Part shown: positions 1 through 7,951 of the stretch, piece by piece
Layout: each line of letters opens with the position of its first letter
Position numbering within the stretch: the first letter of the stretch is position 1
NCBI RefSeq assembly: GCF_016908775.1
Contig: NZ_JAFBEP010000008.1
Span: 51,059-115,058, forward strand
Reading direction: 5' to 3'
Source: Defluviitalea raffinosedens
GTDB taxonomy: Bacteria; Bacillota; Clostridia; Lachnospirales; Defluviitaleaceae
Length of the DNA: 64,000 nt
Position numbers and translations under genes: made by a program
The notes under the pieces: model-generated
What the model was told of the DNA's origin: nothing
What the model saw: only the letters and a program-made list of their open reading frames with translations
Databases searched by the model: none

Positions 1-165
1 ATTTAAACTTTCTTCCAAAACATGGAGAGCAAAATGACTTTCATAAAGTTCACTCAAATCAGTTTGTAAATGTACATTTCCCATTAAAATAATCTGCTCC
101 AGTATTTTATCTTCATCTTCCAGAGCACCGACTAAATTCATCATGACCATTTTTTCTACAGCCAT
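1..165 (-). CDS. ntpI: V-type ATPase subunit I, N-terminal fragment
   Basis: This is the N-terminal 55 codons of the membrane stator subunit (116-kDa/subunit I family) of a V-type ATPase; the rest lies beyond the window edge. The reading frame opens MAVEKMVMMNLVGALEDEDK, typical of the family. A GGGGGC ribosome site sits just before the ATG at 165. It follows subunit C by 21 bp, so the two are probably co-transcribed. The assignment rests on the N-terminal pattern and on position in the operon; confidence is fairly high despite the short stretch. Confidence 0.8.
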   Translation of the reverse strand, partial: MAVEKMVMMNLVGALEDEDKILEQIILMGNVHLQTDLSELYESHFALHVLEESLN

Positions 166-186
166 AGTACTGCCCCCGTTTCATTC

Positions 187-1227
187 TTATCCCTTTCTAA
201 TCAAATATCGTTTTGAAAGCTCTTTATCTAAATTATATCTGATACATTCAATAATGGATATTATATCCTTTGCTTCATATTTCAAGAAGTAAATATATGA
301 AATGCACTCCATTATATTCATGGAATTTTGCTTTCGTCTCATCCCGTAGAGATTGAATAAATATCTTTCGATTCTTCTTTCAATAAAAACATCCTGATCG
401 TTTGGAAAAATAAACTTATATTGTGTTTGCTTTATTTTTTCTATAAACGCTTCTATATTTTTAGAATAAACCAATTCTTTTAACTTTAAATAATTTAATT
501 TATATCCATTAGAAATACAATAAATAAGTATTTCCTCAGGAGAAATACTATAGTTCTTCATCGCCCTATAAATCCACTGGATATTAATTAAATCTATATT
601 TGTTCCGATACTTTCTTTCACCAGCTGCTGATCTTCCTTTGATAATTTATTTGCTTTTTCAATTAAAATTCCATAAAACATCGTTTCTAATTTCATTTCA
701 ATATGAAATACTCTTTTGGTAATATCCTCATCGGTAATGGTTTTTAAGGGATGATAGTAAATAGTATGTTTTAAATTCTCCAGAAACTGTTCAACATTTT
801 TTGATTGAAGCAACTGATCATAATCCAGGTGACTGTATTTTTCTGAATGAACAAGACTGTCTTTTATTTTTGTAATATCTTCGTTTCTGCTGATCATTCT
901 AAGAATCAGTTTTAAATCTTCTATTTCATATTCTATTAAAAGACTTAAAAAAAACTGCCTATAATCTCCTTGGAAATAAGATAGGATCGCTTCTATCTGA
1001 TGAACAATATTTTTGATCAGTTCTATTTCCAGATCTCCTCTATGAACATCTGATGGATCAAAATTTCTTAACACCTCTTTATAGCCTGGATGCTCTTTGA
1101 GATATCTTGTAATCTCACCAACAGAATTTTTAGAAAGTAAAATACGAAAATCCTCGTCAGTCAAGAATTTTCGTTTTTTTACTCTAAGTTTTGTATTAAC
1201 TGCGGCAAAGCCAGTAACATTCCCCAT
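187..1227 (-). CDS. ntpC: V-type ATPase subunit C (AC39/d type)
   Basis: A 346-residue all-helical protein of the vATP-synt_AC39 family, the central-stalk cap that couples the V1 rotor to the membrane ring. Length and the opening (NVTGFAAVNTKLRVKKRKFL, then a DFRILLSK segment) match the family. It is rich in charged and hydrophobic helix residues and has no membrane segments. An AGGAGATG ribosome site precedes the ATG. It lies 13 bp downstream of the small coiled-coil subunit and 21 bp upstream of subunit I. In an anaerobe the enzyme may pump H+ or Na+; ion specificity cannot be read from this subunit. Confidence 0.92.
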   Translation of the reverse strand: MGNVTGFAAVNTKLRVKKRKFLTDEDFRILLSKNSVGEITRYLKEHPGYKEVLRNFDPSDVHRGDLEIELIKNIVHQIEAILSYFQGDYRQFFLSLLIEYEIEDLKLILRMISRNEDITKIKDSLVHSEKYSHLDYDQLLQSKNVEQFLENLKHTIYYHPLKTITDEDITKRVFHIEMKLETMFYGILIEKANKLSKEDQQLVKESIGTNIDLINIQWIYRAMKNYSISPEEILIYCISNGYKLNYLKLKELVYSKNIEAFIEKIKQTQYKFIFPNDQDVFIERRIERYLFNLYGMRRKQNSMNIMECISYIYFLKYEAKDIISIIECIRYNLDKELSKRYLIRKG

Positions 1228-1240
1228 TTATAAACATCTC

Positions 1241-1555
1241 CTAAGAAAGCTCAAAAATTTCTTTAAACAAGGACTCTGATAATTTTTCATGAATAACATT
1301 AAATTGGGCTTCTAATTTTTTGATTTCCTGATCTCCTTGTTCTTTAATTTCATTGATTACTTTAGTAAATTTAGCCATCTCTTCCTCATATTTTTTTTCT
1401 GCTTCTTCTTTAGCTTTTTGCATAATTTCTTTTTCCATATCAGCATAAACTTCTTTAAGCTTTCTTTCATTCTCTTTTATTCTCTTTTCAGTGGCTAGCT
1501 TCTGTTCAAATGCTCTATTATCAATCTCAATGATTTTCTTGATCATATCTTCCAT
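1241..1555 (-). CDS. V-type ATPase peripheral-stalk coiled-coil subunit (G/H type)
   Basis: A 104-residue protein that is almost entirely charged coiled coil (runs such as KEEAEKKYEEEMAKF), as expected for the small G/H-type stator subunit that pairs with subunit E. An upstream in-frame ATG at 1570 would add five residues, but the GGGAG just after that ATG is well placed (8 bases) as ribosome site for the ATG at 1555, so the shorter start is preferred. It is the first gene of the ATPase operon. A candidate promoter lies about 60-90 bases upstream. Family naming (NtpF, AhaH) varies and sequence conservation is low, so identity relies on position and coiled-coil character. Confidence 0.8.
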   Translation of the reverse strand: MEDMIKKIIEIDNRAFEQKLATEKRIKENERKLKEVYADMEKEIMQKAKEEAEKKYEEEMAKFTKVINEIKEQGDQEIKKLEAQFNVIHEKLSESLFKEIFELS

Positions 1556-1614
1556 AGGGTCATCTCCCATAATTCATTACATATTTTCAATATATTCTTT
1601 ACAATTTTGTGCAT
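1543..1614 (-). other. possible 23-codon leader ORF before the V-ATPase operon
   Basis: An ATG at 1614 follows AAAAGGAG with 7-base spacing, the best ribosome site in this leader. It opens 23 codons (starting MHKIVKNILK) and ends in a TGA that lies inside the first codons of the stalk-subunit gene, in another frame. It could couple translation of the operon or be chance. No homologue is known to me. Confidence 0.25.
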
Positions 1615-1615
1615 T

Positions 1616-1644
1616 ATTCTACTCCTTTTTTTTTATAAATTCAA
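1616..1644 (-). promoter_or_regulatory. candidate sigma-A promoter of the V-ATPase operon
   Basis: On the minus strand TTGAAT (1639-1644) and TAGAAT (1616-1621) are 17 bases apart. The -35 box overlaps the end of the pit gene, so the ATPase operon can start in the short gap after pit. Consensus match only. Confidence 0.4.
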
Positions 1645-2597
1645 GTAGAAAATAAATTAAAAAACAGCAGGCTAATTACCCCGGAAATTGCCGGAGTTCC
1701 AAACCATCCGAATAAAATGTTGCGAATCGCTTTAATGCTAATAGTATTTACTCCTTTTACTAATCCAATGCCAATAACTGACCCCACAATAGCATGAGAA
1801 GCAGATACGGGAATACCAATTTGTGTATAAATATACACTACAATCGCTCCCGTAAATACGGAAATAAGTCCTGAAACAGGAGAAAGTGTAACCAAACTTT
1901 CGCCTACCGTTTTCATAACTCCCTTGCTATATGTAAGTACTCCAAGAGCTATCGTTAAACCTCCGATGAATACAGCCTGCTTAGTAGTAAGCAAATTGAT
2001 TTTTCCGGCATAAACAGAAGTTACATTGGCTACATTATTACCACCTAAAGAATACGCTGAAAAAATCCCAGAAATGTAATACCCTGCTTTAATAATTTGA
2101 TCATATATTACATAATCTTTTATTCTTTTTTCTATAAACAGTTCAAAGCTCTTATATAAAATAAAGGCAATGATAATCGCTCCAAAGGGCGTTAAAAACC
2201 ATGCATAAAAAAACTTGAACAACTCTGAAAAATCTGCCTTCCCTTCTAAAAGAGCTCCTCCAATAATAGCCCCTATCACGGCCTGGGACGTAGATACCGG
2301 TAAATGAATGACAGTCATTAATGTGATTGTAATGGCGGCTGCCAACATAACTAAAAATGCTTTCATTGGAGTATTAATGCCACTGTTGTAAGAATAATCA
2401 CTTATTTTGTGTACTCCTTTGCTTCCTTCCAAACAAGCGCCAAGAATTACGAATACTGCGGTAAGTATAATTGCCGTTCTATATTTTACTATTCTTGTAG
2501 AAACTGCAGCAGCAAAGCAATTGGCTGCACCATTGCTTCCTAATGCCCAGCCTAAAATGGCTCCAGAAATGACTGAAGGTGATATCATAATAATCAT
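1641..2597 (-). CDS. pit: Pit-family inorganic phosphate transporter
   Basis: A 318-residue polytopic membrane protein of the PiT family, which imports phosphate (as metal-phosphate) driven by a cation gradient. The two inverted family repeats are visible: the N-terminal one around residues 14-25 (GWALGSNGAAN) and the second near 180-190 (GGNNVANVTS), each followed by a conserved PVSTSQA or PVSASHA segment. Its start overlaps the stop of the upstream PhoU-like gene in an ATGA arrangement, so the two are translationally coupled. An alternative start nine bases further in has better ribosome-site spacing. Its usual partner is the adjacent DUF47 protein. Confidence 0.9.
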   Translation of the reverse strand: MIIMISPSVISGAILGWALGSNGAANCFAAAVSTRIVKYRTAIILTAVFVILGACLEGSKGVHKISDYSYNSGINTPMKAFLVMLAAAITITLMTVIHLPVSTSQAVIGAIIGGALLEGKADFSELFKFFYAWFLTPFGAIIIAFILYKSFELFIEKRIKDYVIYDQIIKAGYYISGIFSAYSLGGNNVANVTSVYAGKINLLTTKQAVFIGGLTIALGVLTYSKGVMKTVGESLVTLSPVSGLISVFTGAIVVYIYTQIGIPVSASHAIVGSVIGIGLVKGVNTISIKAIRNILFGWFGTPAISGVISLLFFNLFST

Positions 2598-3247
2598 ACC
2601 TTTCTTAATACCATAATCATTTCCAGCATATCTGAAATATCTTCTCCAATATCGGATAACTCTGCAATATCAGATATGATCGCTTTAATTTGATTTTTCT
2701 TTGCCAATTCTATATCCATATTAAATAACGTACGTATTGCATTATATTCAATCTCATCAATTTCTGATTCCAGCTTTACGATATCAGCAAGCTGGTTATG
2801 GTACTCTTCTCCCTGATAAAATTGGCCAAAGATCTTATTAATTAATTCCTGTAAATATTGAAGCTGCAGTTTTGTTTTTAAATTAATTTCTTTGACAGCA
2901 GGCTTTAGTTCATCAAAAAACTCAATATTTTGAAGATAAATTTGCTTGATAATTTCTTCACATTTATTAGCAATATCATCCATCTTTTTTATAATATTTA
3001 ATATTTCTCTTCTTGATTCAGGCAAAAGTACTCCTTTTAAAAGGGAGTGAATGATTTCGTGGCGAATGTGATCTGCCTCAGTTTCAGCTTCTCCTACTTC
3101 CTTAGCCATTCTTTCTATTTCAAAGCCCGTGCCTTTTTCATTAAGTACTTCCAATGCCTCAATAAATAACTGGTTACAATAAATTACTGCTTCTATATGC
3201 TGATTCATAAGCTCCAAAACTTTTTTTTCCTTTTTAAACAATGGCAT
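2594..3247 (-). CDS. PhoU-like DUF47 protein, Pit accessory regulator
   Basis: A 217-residue helical protein of the DUF47 (PhoU-related) family, commonly encoded directly ahead of pit and thought to modulate the transporter. Sequence is typical: N-terminal MPLFKKEKKVLELMNQHIEA, a middle LPESRREILNIIKKMDDIANKCE motif region, and helical bundles rich in Glu/Ile. The ATG at 3247 is chosen because AGAGGTGAG stands 4-6 bases before it; an in-frame GTG three codons upstream is less likely. It overlaps pit by four bases. The intergenic space upstream is shared with the divergent fba gene. Confidence 0.88.
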   Translation of the reverse strand: MPLFKKEKKVLELMNQHIEAVIYCNQLFIEALEVLNEKGTGFEIERMAKEVGEAETEADHIRHEIIHSLLKGVLLPESRREILNIIKKMDDIANKCEEIIKQIYLQNIEFFDELKPAVKEINLKTKLQLQYLQELINKIFGQFYQGEEYHNQLADIVKLESEIDEIEYNAIRTLFNMDIELAKKNQIKAIISDIAELSDIGEDISDMLEMIMVLRKV

Positions 3248-3363
3248 TTCTCTCACCTCTTTTACATAAATTTTAATGATTTGACATATTAATAATATTA
3301 CCTTAATTATTACTTATTCACTATAGCATAAAAAAATATTATGGAAAAGTACTGCCAAAGATG

Positions 3364-3392
3364 TTGTAATCCGTAACATTAAACATTATAAT
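3364..3392 (+). promoter_or_regulatory. candidate sigma-A promoter of fba
   Basis: TTGTAA (3364-3369) and TATAAT (3387-3392) are separated by exactly 17 bases, about 70 bases before the aldolase start. The match to the vegetative consensus is good and fits a highly expressed glycolytic gene. Confidence 0.65.
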
Positions 3393-3465
3393 AATATGGA
3401 ATAATTTCTCTGATGCATCGTTTTCATCATCAGACGATTAAATTTTTGAAAGGTGGAATAATAAA

Positions 3466-4407
3466 ATGGCATTAGTAACAACAAAAGAAATGTTCCAGAA
3501 GGCATACGAAGGAAAATATGCAATTGGTGCTTTTAACATCAACAACATGGAAATCATTCAGGCAATCACCCGAGCTGCAGGAAGATTAGGATCCCCTGTA
3601 ATCCTTCAAGTTTCCAAAAGTGCTCTGAAATACGCAGGCCCAGGATATTTAAGAAGAATGGTTGAGGCTGCAATCGAAGAAACTGGAATCGATGTTGCTC
3701 TTCACTTGGACCATGGTCCTGATTTAGAAACAGTAAAAGAAGTAATTGAAGCTGGATTTACCTCTGTTATGTTTGACGGTTCTCATTACGACTATGAAAC
3801 CAATGTGGCAAAAACAAAAGAAGTAGTTGATTATGCCCATGCAAGAGGAGTTGTAGTAGAAGCTGAATTAGGTAAACTTGCAGGTGTTGAAGATGAAGTT
3901 AAAGTATCTGCTGCTGATGCTACATACACCGATCCTGACCAAGCTGTTGATTTCGTAAAAAGAACAGGCGTTGATTCTTTAGCAGTTGCTATTGGTACAA
4001 GCCATGGTGCATATAAATTTAAAGGTGAAGCTAAGTTGGATTTTGATCGTTTGGCAACTATTACTGCCAAATTAGAAGCTGCTGGCATTCATAATTTCCC
4101 AATCGTATTACATGGTGCTTCTTCTGTTGATCCAGAATCTGTTGCGCTTTGTAATAAATATGGCGGAGACATTAAAGGCGCTGCCGGAGTTCCAAATGAA
4201 ATGTTAAGAAAAGCAGCTTCTATGGCAGTATGTAAAATTAATATGGATACAGACATCAGACTTGCTATGACAGCTGCTATCCGTGAAGTATTTGGGGAAC
4301 AGCCAGCTGAATTCGATCCAAGAAAATATCTTGGCGCTGCTAGAGATAGAATTGAAAAATTAGTAGAAGATAAAATTAAAAACGTTTTAGGATCTAATAC
4401 AAAATAA
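3466..4407 (+). CDS. fba: class II fructose-1,6-bisphosphate aldolase
   Basis: A 313-residue zinc-dependent aldolase that interconverts fructose 1,6-bisphosphate with dihydroxyacetone phosphate and glyceraldehyde 3-phosphate in the cytoplasm. The catalytic and metal-binding segment HLDHGPD lies near residues 81-87, FDGSHYDYETN follows, and later phosphate-binding segments include AIGTSHG and LHGASSV, with NMDTDIRLA near residue 265. Length is normal for the Gram-positive class IIB type. GAAAGGTGG precedes the ATG. It is a single-gene unit with its own promoter and a strong terminator. Codon use looks adapted to high expression. Confidence 0.96.
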   Translation: MALVTTKEMFQKAYEGKYAIGAFNINNMEIIQAITRAAGRLGSPVILQVSKSALKYAGPGYLRRMVEAAIEETGIDVALHLDHGPDLETVKEVIEAGFTSVMFDGSHYDYETNVAKTKEVVDYAHARGVVVEAELGKLAGVEDEVKVSAADATYTDPDQAVDFVKRTGVDSLAVAIGTSHGAYKFKGEAKLDFDRLATITAKLEAAGIHNFPIVLHGASSVDPESVALCNKYGGDIKGAAGVPNEMLRKAASMAVCKINMDTDIRLAMTAAIREVFGEQPAEFDPRKYLGAARDRIEKLVEDKIKNVLGSNTK

Positions 4408-4436
4408 TAAAAGCCACCTAAGGTGGCTTTTATTAT
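4406..4436. terminator. bidirectional terminator between fba and the SEC-C gene
   Basis: A near-perfect inverted repeat (AATAAAAGCCACCT and AGGTGGCTTTTATT, separated by one base) sits between two convergent genes, with A and T tracts on both sides, so it can stop transcription from either direction. Confidence 0.9.
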
Positions 4437-4456
4437 TTACAAATATTTTGGAATAG

Positions 4457-4960
4457 TTACTTTCCACAACACTTTTTATACTTTAATCCACTACCGCATG
4501 GACAGGGTTCATTTCGTCCAACTTTTTTAGGTTTTACAACAATCTTGGATTGTTTATAGTCTTTTGTGATTTCTTCTCTTCTTTCCTCTGTTAAAATATT
4601 CTCCCATGCCGGAAGAGTATATAACCATTCTGCTTGAGCATCCAACATGTTCCAATATAATTTTTCATAATCGATATCAAGCGTTACATGGGTATCTTCA
4701 GTTAATTCTTCCAGATTGATTTCTTCTTTTAAGCTGGTATTAATCCCATCTATGAAACCTGCAAATTCAGGAGCGGACATACCGAATTTCTTAGCCAACT
4801 CACTGCAAGTTCCACTTACTGTTTGAGTATGATCCGCCAAAATCTGTTCATAGACTTCTTTCTCTTTTTGAAGATATTCTTCAATAAATTTGTTGTAGTC
4901 TACTTTCTTACTTCTGCCTTGTTCTTCGATCATTTTTTCCCATTGTTGATACAAATTCAT
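4457..4960 (-). CDS. SEC-C motif protein of unknown function
   Basis: A 167-residue soluble protein ending in a SEC-C zinc motif ([15 protein letters not shown]), the same metal-binding tail found on SecA and on many uncharacterised proteins, where it can contact ribosomes or SecB. The rest (residues 1-135) is helical and acidic with no recognised enzyme motif; proteins of this composition are widespread in Clostridia. It converges on fba and has a ribosome site (AAAAGGAG) before the ATG. The function is unknown; the zinc tail is the only firm feature. Confidence 0.85.
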   Translation of the reverse strand: MNLYQQWEKMIEEQGRSKKVDYNKFIEEYLQKEKEVYEQILADHTQTVSGTCSELAKKFGMSAPEFAGFIDGINTSLKEEINLEELTEDTHVTLDIDYEKLYWNMLDAQAEWLYTLPAWENILTEERREEITKDYKQSKIVVKPKKVGRNEPCPCGSGLKYKKCCGK

Positions 4961-4993
4961 TTGTCTTACTCCTTTTCTTCTAAAACTTTCAGT

Positions 4994-5503
4994 CTATTTT
5001 TCTTTAATATAAGATGAGACAATCTCCCCATAGTATAACACATGATAATCATGATTGGAATAACATTTTTCATCAATTATTTGATCTAATGTTGCAGGTT
5101 CCATTGCCTGCTTATATACAACCTTACATTCGTAAAAAAGGTCACATTCTCCAATAACAGGTGTATCCACTTCTCTTCCTTTTACTGCAGAAAGTCCACA
5201 TTCTTTAAATTTATCAACATCTCTTCCCGACTTCGTTCCGCAGTATCCTAATTCCTTTTTGAGCTGACCATTAAGTGGAATACTGATGGTAAATTCATCG
5301 CTGTGATTGATAAAATCATATGTATACCTGGAATAACGCACTGCAACAGTAATAATAGGCTTACTCCAGATCACTCCTATATTACCCCATCCAATTGTCA
5401 TAGTATTGATTTTTTCACCATCTTTTACTGTCAGAAAGACTCCTTTAGGTAACTGTTCCAAAAATTCTTTAGTATATTCATTGTAATGAATATCTTTAAA
5501 CAT
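4994..5503 (-). CDS. flavin reductase-like (FMN-binding) protein
   Basis: A 169-residue protein of the flavin reductase-like split-barrel family, which binds FMN and in related proteins reduces flavin or acts as a ferric or flavin reductase. Characteristic segments are LTVKDGEKINTMTIGWGNIG, a WSKPIITVAVRYSRYTYDFI stretch and a later FTISIPLNG. The start at 5503 is chosen because GGGAGG is 7 bases upstream; extending the frame to 5584 would add 27 residues with no ribosome site. It lies 98 bp downstream of the DUF815 ATPase stop. The electron partner is not evident. Confidence 0.82.
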   Translation of the reverse strand: MFKDIHYNEYTKEFLEQLPKGVFLTVKDGEKINTMTIGWGNIGVIWSKPIITVAVRYSRYTYDFINHSDEFTISIPLNGQLKKELGYCGTKSGRDVDKFKECGLSAVKGREVDTPVIGECDLFYECKVVYKQAMEPATLDQIIDEKCYSNHDYHVLYYGEIVSSYIKEK

Positions 5504-5601
5504 AGTATACCCTCCCAAAATTTTTATAAATTTAACATTATTTAATATAACATATTCAAAGCCTGAATACAAAATACTAAACATATATAATGTAAAAGGA
5601 T

Positions 5602-6807
5602 TTATTGCTGCCCTAACATATAATCAATAAATTGCTGTGCAGTTCTTCCTGAACGACCGTTATGCCACATTTCCCATTGAAGGGCCTTTCGTTGCAGTTC
5701 CTCCGGAGGCATATCAATACCATGCTTTTTTGCTAATCCTTCTACAATTTCCAAATATTCTTTTTGATTTGGTGATGTATAGGTTAAAGTAATTCCAAAT
5801 CGATCGGCCAATGAAATTTTTTCTTGAATAGAATCTGAAATATGTACTTCTCCATCAGAATTTTGCCTGTCATTCCAGGTTTCTTTAATCAAATGCCTTC
5901 GGTTGGAGGTAGCATAGATCAGTACATTATCAGGTTTTTTCTCTATTCCCCCTTCTATAGCTGCTTTCATGTATTTATATTCCGTTTCAAATTCTTCAAA
6001 AGACAAATCATCCATAAAAATAATGAAATATCTGTTCCTGTCTTTAATTTGCGATATGATCTTATTAAAATCAATCAACTGATGCTTTGACAGTTCTATT
6101 AATCTGAGACCTCTATGGGCATACTCATTTAAAAGTGCTTTAACAGAAGACGATTTTCCTGTCCCTCTGTCTCCAAACAGTAGAATATTATTTGCTTTTT
6201 TTCCTTGTAAAAAAGCCTCGGTATTCTCAATCAAGGTTTTCTTTTGATCTTCATAGCCAATTAAATCTTCCAGTCTTACGGAATCAGGTTTTTCTATTCC
6301 CTTTAATCCATTATCCCATCTGAAAGCTTGGTATTTCCCCATTATTCCACAGCCATTTTTATAATAGTAGTCAGCGAGTTTAAAGATTTCGTCATCAATA
6401 TTGATCTTTTTTTCTTCCTTCGTACTTAAAAAAGTTAAAGGCTCTATTCCAATCTTGGATGCAATTACATCCCAATCTAAGCAGGAAAAATCATTTAAAA
6501 TTATCAAATCTCTTTTTAAGGCTTCCTTAATAGTTGAATCAGTACAATGATTGCTCTTTTCGCAGGAAAGGCTAAAAATATTTTCATCCTGAAGAATCAA
6601 ATGCTTAATATAATTTTCCCACAAAGCATCTTTTACATTTTCTTCAAATCCAAATTTAAGCAGCGATGCAGCTATTTCAGAATACTGATTCTGTAAGGAA
6701 CAATGGTCTTTCTCGCCGGATTGATCCAGTTCTTTAAGAAAATTTAACACCTTTTGCACCAAGTCATCTTTTAACAGATTTCTGTATATGAGTAGTCTGT
6801 TTAACAA
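5602..6807 (-). CDS. DUF815-family AAA ATPase
   Basis: A 401-residue protein with an N-terminal helical region (residues 1-170) and a C-terminal AAA-type ATPase module: Walker A GDRGTGKSS near residue 213, Walker B FIIFMDDLSFEE, and a sensor region YATSNRRHLIKETW. The arrangement matches the DUF815 family, broadly conserved in bacteria but with no agreed role. No membrane segments. It is probably a single gene or loosely linked to the flavin reductase gene downstream. Walker motifs are intact, so ATPase activity is expected. Confidence 0.85.
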   Translation of the reverse strand: MLNRLLIYRNLLKDDLVQKVLNFLKELDQSGEKDHCSLQNQYSEIAASLLKFGFEENVKDALWENYIKHLILQDENIFSLSCEKSNHCTDSTIKEALKRDLIILNDFSCLDWDVIASKIGIEPLTFLSTKEEKKINIDDEIFKLADYYYKNGCGIMGKYQAFRWDNGLKGIEKPDSVRLEDLIGYEDQKKTLIENTEAFLQGKKANNILLFGDRGTGKSSSVKALLNEYAHRGLRLIELSKHQLIDFNKIISQIKDRNRYFIIFMDDLSFEEFETEYKYMKAAIEGGIEKKPDNVLIYATSNRRHLIKETWNDRQNSDGEVHISDSIQEKISLADRFGITLTYTSPNQKEYLEIVEGLAKKHGIDMPPEELQRKALQWEMWHNGRSGRTAQQFIDYMLGQQ

Positions 6808-6834
6808 TTCGATTCCCCCATTTTTTAAAAAGCT

Positions 6835-6885
6835 GCCTGTAGCTTTCAGCTCTAAAACTGAAAGCTATAATAGGCAGCTTAAGAA
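6835..6885 (-). terminator. terminator after the folate transporter gene
   Basis: An inverted repeat (GCTGCCTGTAGCTTTCAG and CTGAAAGCTATAATAGGCAGC, imperfect) lies just past the stop of the S-component gene. On the minus strand it is followed by an AT-rich stretch with a short T-run leading into the DUF815 gene. Confidence 0.6.
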
Positions 6886-7607
6886 ATCTTAATATATTTA
6901 AACCATCTTGATAAAACAAAAATCATAATGGAATGAAGCGGTATGATCACAAACCCGGCTAATATTCTTCCCGGTAAAAAGGCTAAAAATCCTTTTTCAT
7001 AGGTGATTGCCAGAAAAAAAGTATTTAAGCCTAAAGAAAGAATAAAGTATGCGACTGTAACTACAAATAATATCTTATCAAAAGAATACAAGCTGTCTTC
7101 AGTTTTAATGATTCTGCCAAGCACAACAGGAAGCATGATAAATGCCAATGCAATAACACAATAAAGCATCATGAGCATTTTAGGTAATTCTGCATCCTGT
7201 GACATAAAAACGAACAGAATTCCTATTGTTAAAAGAATACTGAAAGCAATGTTCGCAATGTGAAAATTAAACTTGATATTTTTTGATTGAATCAACCAGT
7301 AAATCAGTCCAGGAATCACTCCTCTTAAAATAGCAGTGATCGTAAGTCCTGGAATATAAGGTCCTCCCATTGGATTAAGCATAAATCCCAAGGTGTCACT
7401 TACTCCTCCGGTTAATCCTCCGGCAATAGGTCCAAAAAGAATACCTGAAATGATTACAGGTATATCACCAAATCCAATACGAAGAGCCGGAAGTCCTGCC
7501 AATGGAATCGTGTATGAAAATACTCTTGTAAGCACGATGCTGATTGACGCCAACAATCCACATGCAACCAAAACTCTAGTAGTAAATCTTTTTTTCGTCT
7601 TCAACAT
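6879..7607 (-). CDS. folT: folate-type ECF transporter S component
   Basis: A 242-residue integral membrane protein with about six hydrophobic segments. It is the substrate-binding S component of an energy-coupling-factor transporter; the shared ATPase and T subunits are encoded elsewhere. The segment LPALRIGFGDIPVIISGILF followed by GPIAGGLTGGVSDTLGF is typical of the folate/FolT S family. GGAGGG directly before the ATG at 7607 fixes the start; the frame reaches further upstream without a ribosome site. The tetrahydrofolate riboswitch in the leader independently supports folate as substrate. Length is slightly above the usual 170-200 residues because of a longer central insertion. Confidence 0.88.
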   Translation of the reverse strand: MLKTKKRFTTRVLVACGLLASISIVLTRVFSYTIPLAGLPALRIGFGDIPVIISGILFGPIAGGLTGGVSDTLGFMLNPMGGPYIPGLTITAILRGVIPGLIYWLIQSKNIKFNFHIANIAFSILLTIGILFVFMSQDAELPKMLMMLYCVIALAFIMLPVVLGRIIKTEDSLYSFDKILFVVTVAYFILSLGLNTFFLAITYEKGFLAFLPGRILAGFVIIPLHSIMIFVLSRWFKYIKIS

Positions 7608-7675
7608 TTTCCCTCCTTTCCTTAGTATGATGACATTTCCGCTCACCATACTCTCACCATACTAAAGAAAGAAGT
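7608..7675 (-). promoter_or_regulatory. leader hairpin flanking the folT ribosome site
   Basis: Between riboswitch and gene the minus strand carries TTAGTATG and, 20-30 bases later, CATACTAA just ahead of AAGGAAAGGAGG. The 5' arm is followed by a tandem copy of AGTATGGTGAG. Pairing would place the ribosome site next to or in a helix, a plausible expression platform for translational control. No T-run follows, so termination is less likely. Confidence 0.4.
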
Positions 7676-7680
7676 ACTTT

Positions 7681-7780
7681 AATGGCAGCGGAAGCGATAA
7701 AGTACCGCAGCTAAATAGCTTTCGTTTAAGGGCAACTTCCCATCCCTTAACACTTAACGCACTTTACCTACTCTGTCATT
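7681..7780 (-). ncRNA. tetrahydrofolate (THF) riboswitch
   Basis: The minus strand carries, in order, AGAGTAGG, GCGTTAAGTG, GGGATGGGAAGTTGCC, ACGAAAGC, GCGGT and a closing CGCTTCCGCT. This order and these bases match the conserved core of the THF riboswitch, a folate-sensing RNA of Firmicutes that usually precedes folate transport or synthesis genes. It sits about 75 bases before the folT ribosome site. Recognition is by conserved core, not by a covariance search. Confidence 0.92.
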
Positions 7781-7848
7781 TTATATGACATTCTATAACA
7801 TTCTTCATTCTTGCGCAAGAGTTTTTTAGATAAATTTCGTTAAACCCA

Positions 7849-7878
7849 TTGACTTTATATTAAAAATATGTATATAAT
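7849..7878 (+). promoter_or_regulatory. sigma-A promoter of the polyamine regulator/potABCD unit
   Basis: TTGACT (7849-7854) and TATAAT (7873-7878) with 18-base spacing, about 70 bases ahead of the regulator gene. It lies back to back with the promoter of the folT transcript. Confidence 0.7.
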
Positions 7879-7892
7879 AAACCGTTTCATTT

Positions 7893-7920
7893 GTTTAGCA
7901 ACTCTAAACAAAAAGTTTAG
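7893..7920 (+). promoter_or_regulatory. candidate operator of the XRE-cupin regulator
   Basis: A perfect inverted repeat GTTTAG-5-CTAAAC (7893-7909) is followed 5 bases later by a third half site GTTTAG (7915-7920), just downstream of the promoter -10 box. Helix-turn-helix repressors of this type often bind such sites in their own promoter, so autoregulation and control of potABCD is inferred. Confidence 0.5.
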
Positions 7921-7951
7921 TTAATCAAAACAAGAATAGGGTGCTTTTGTT

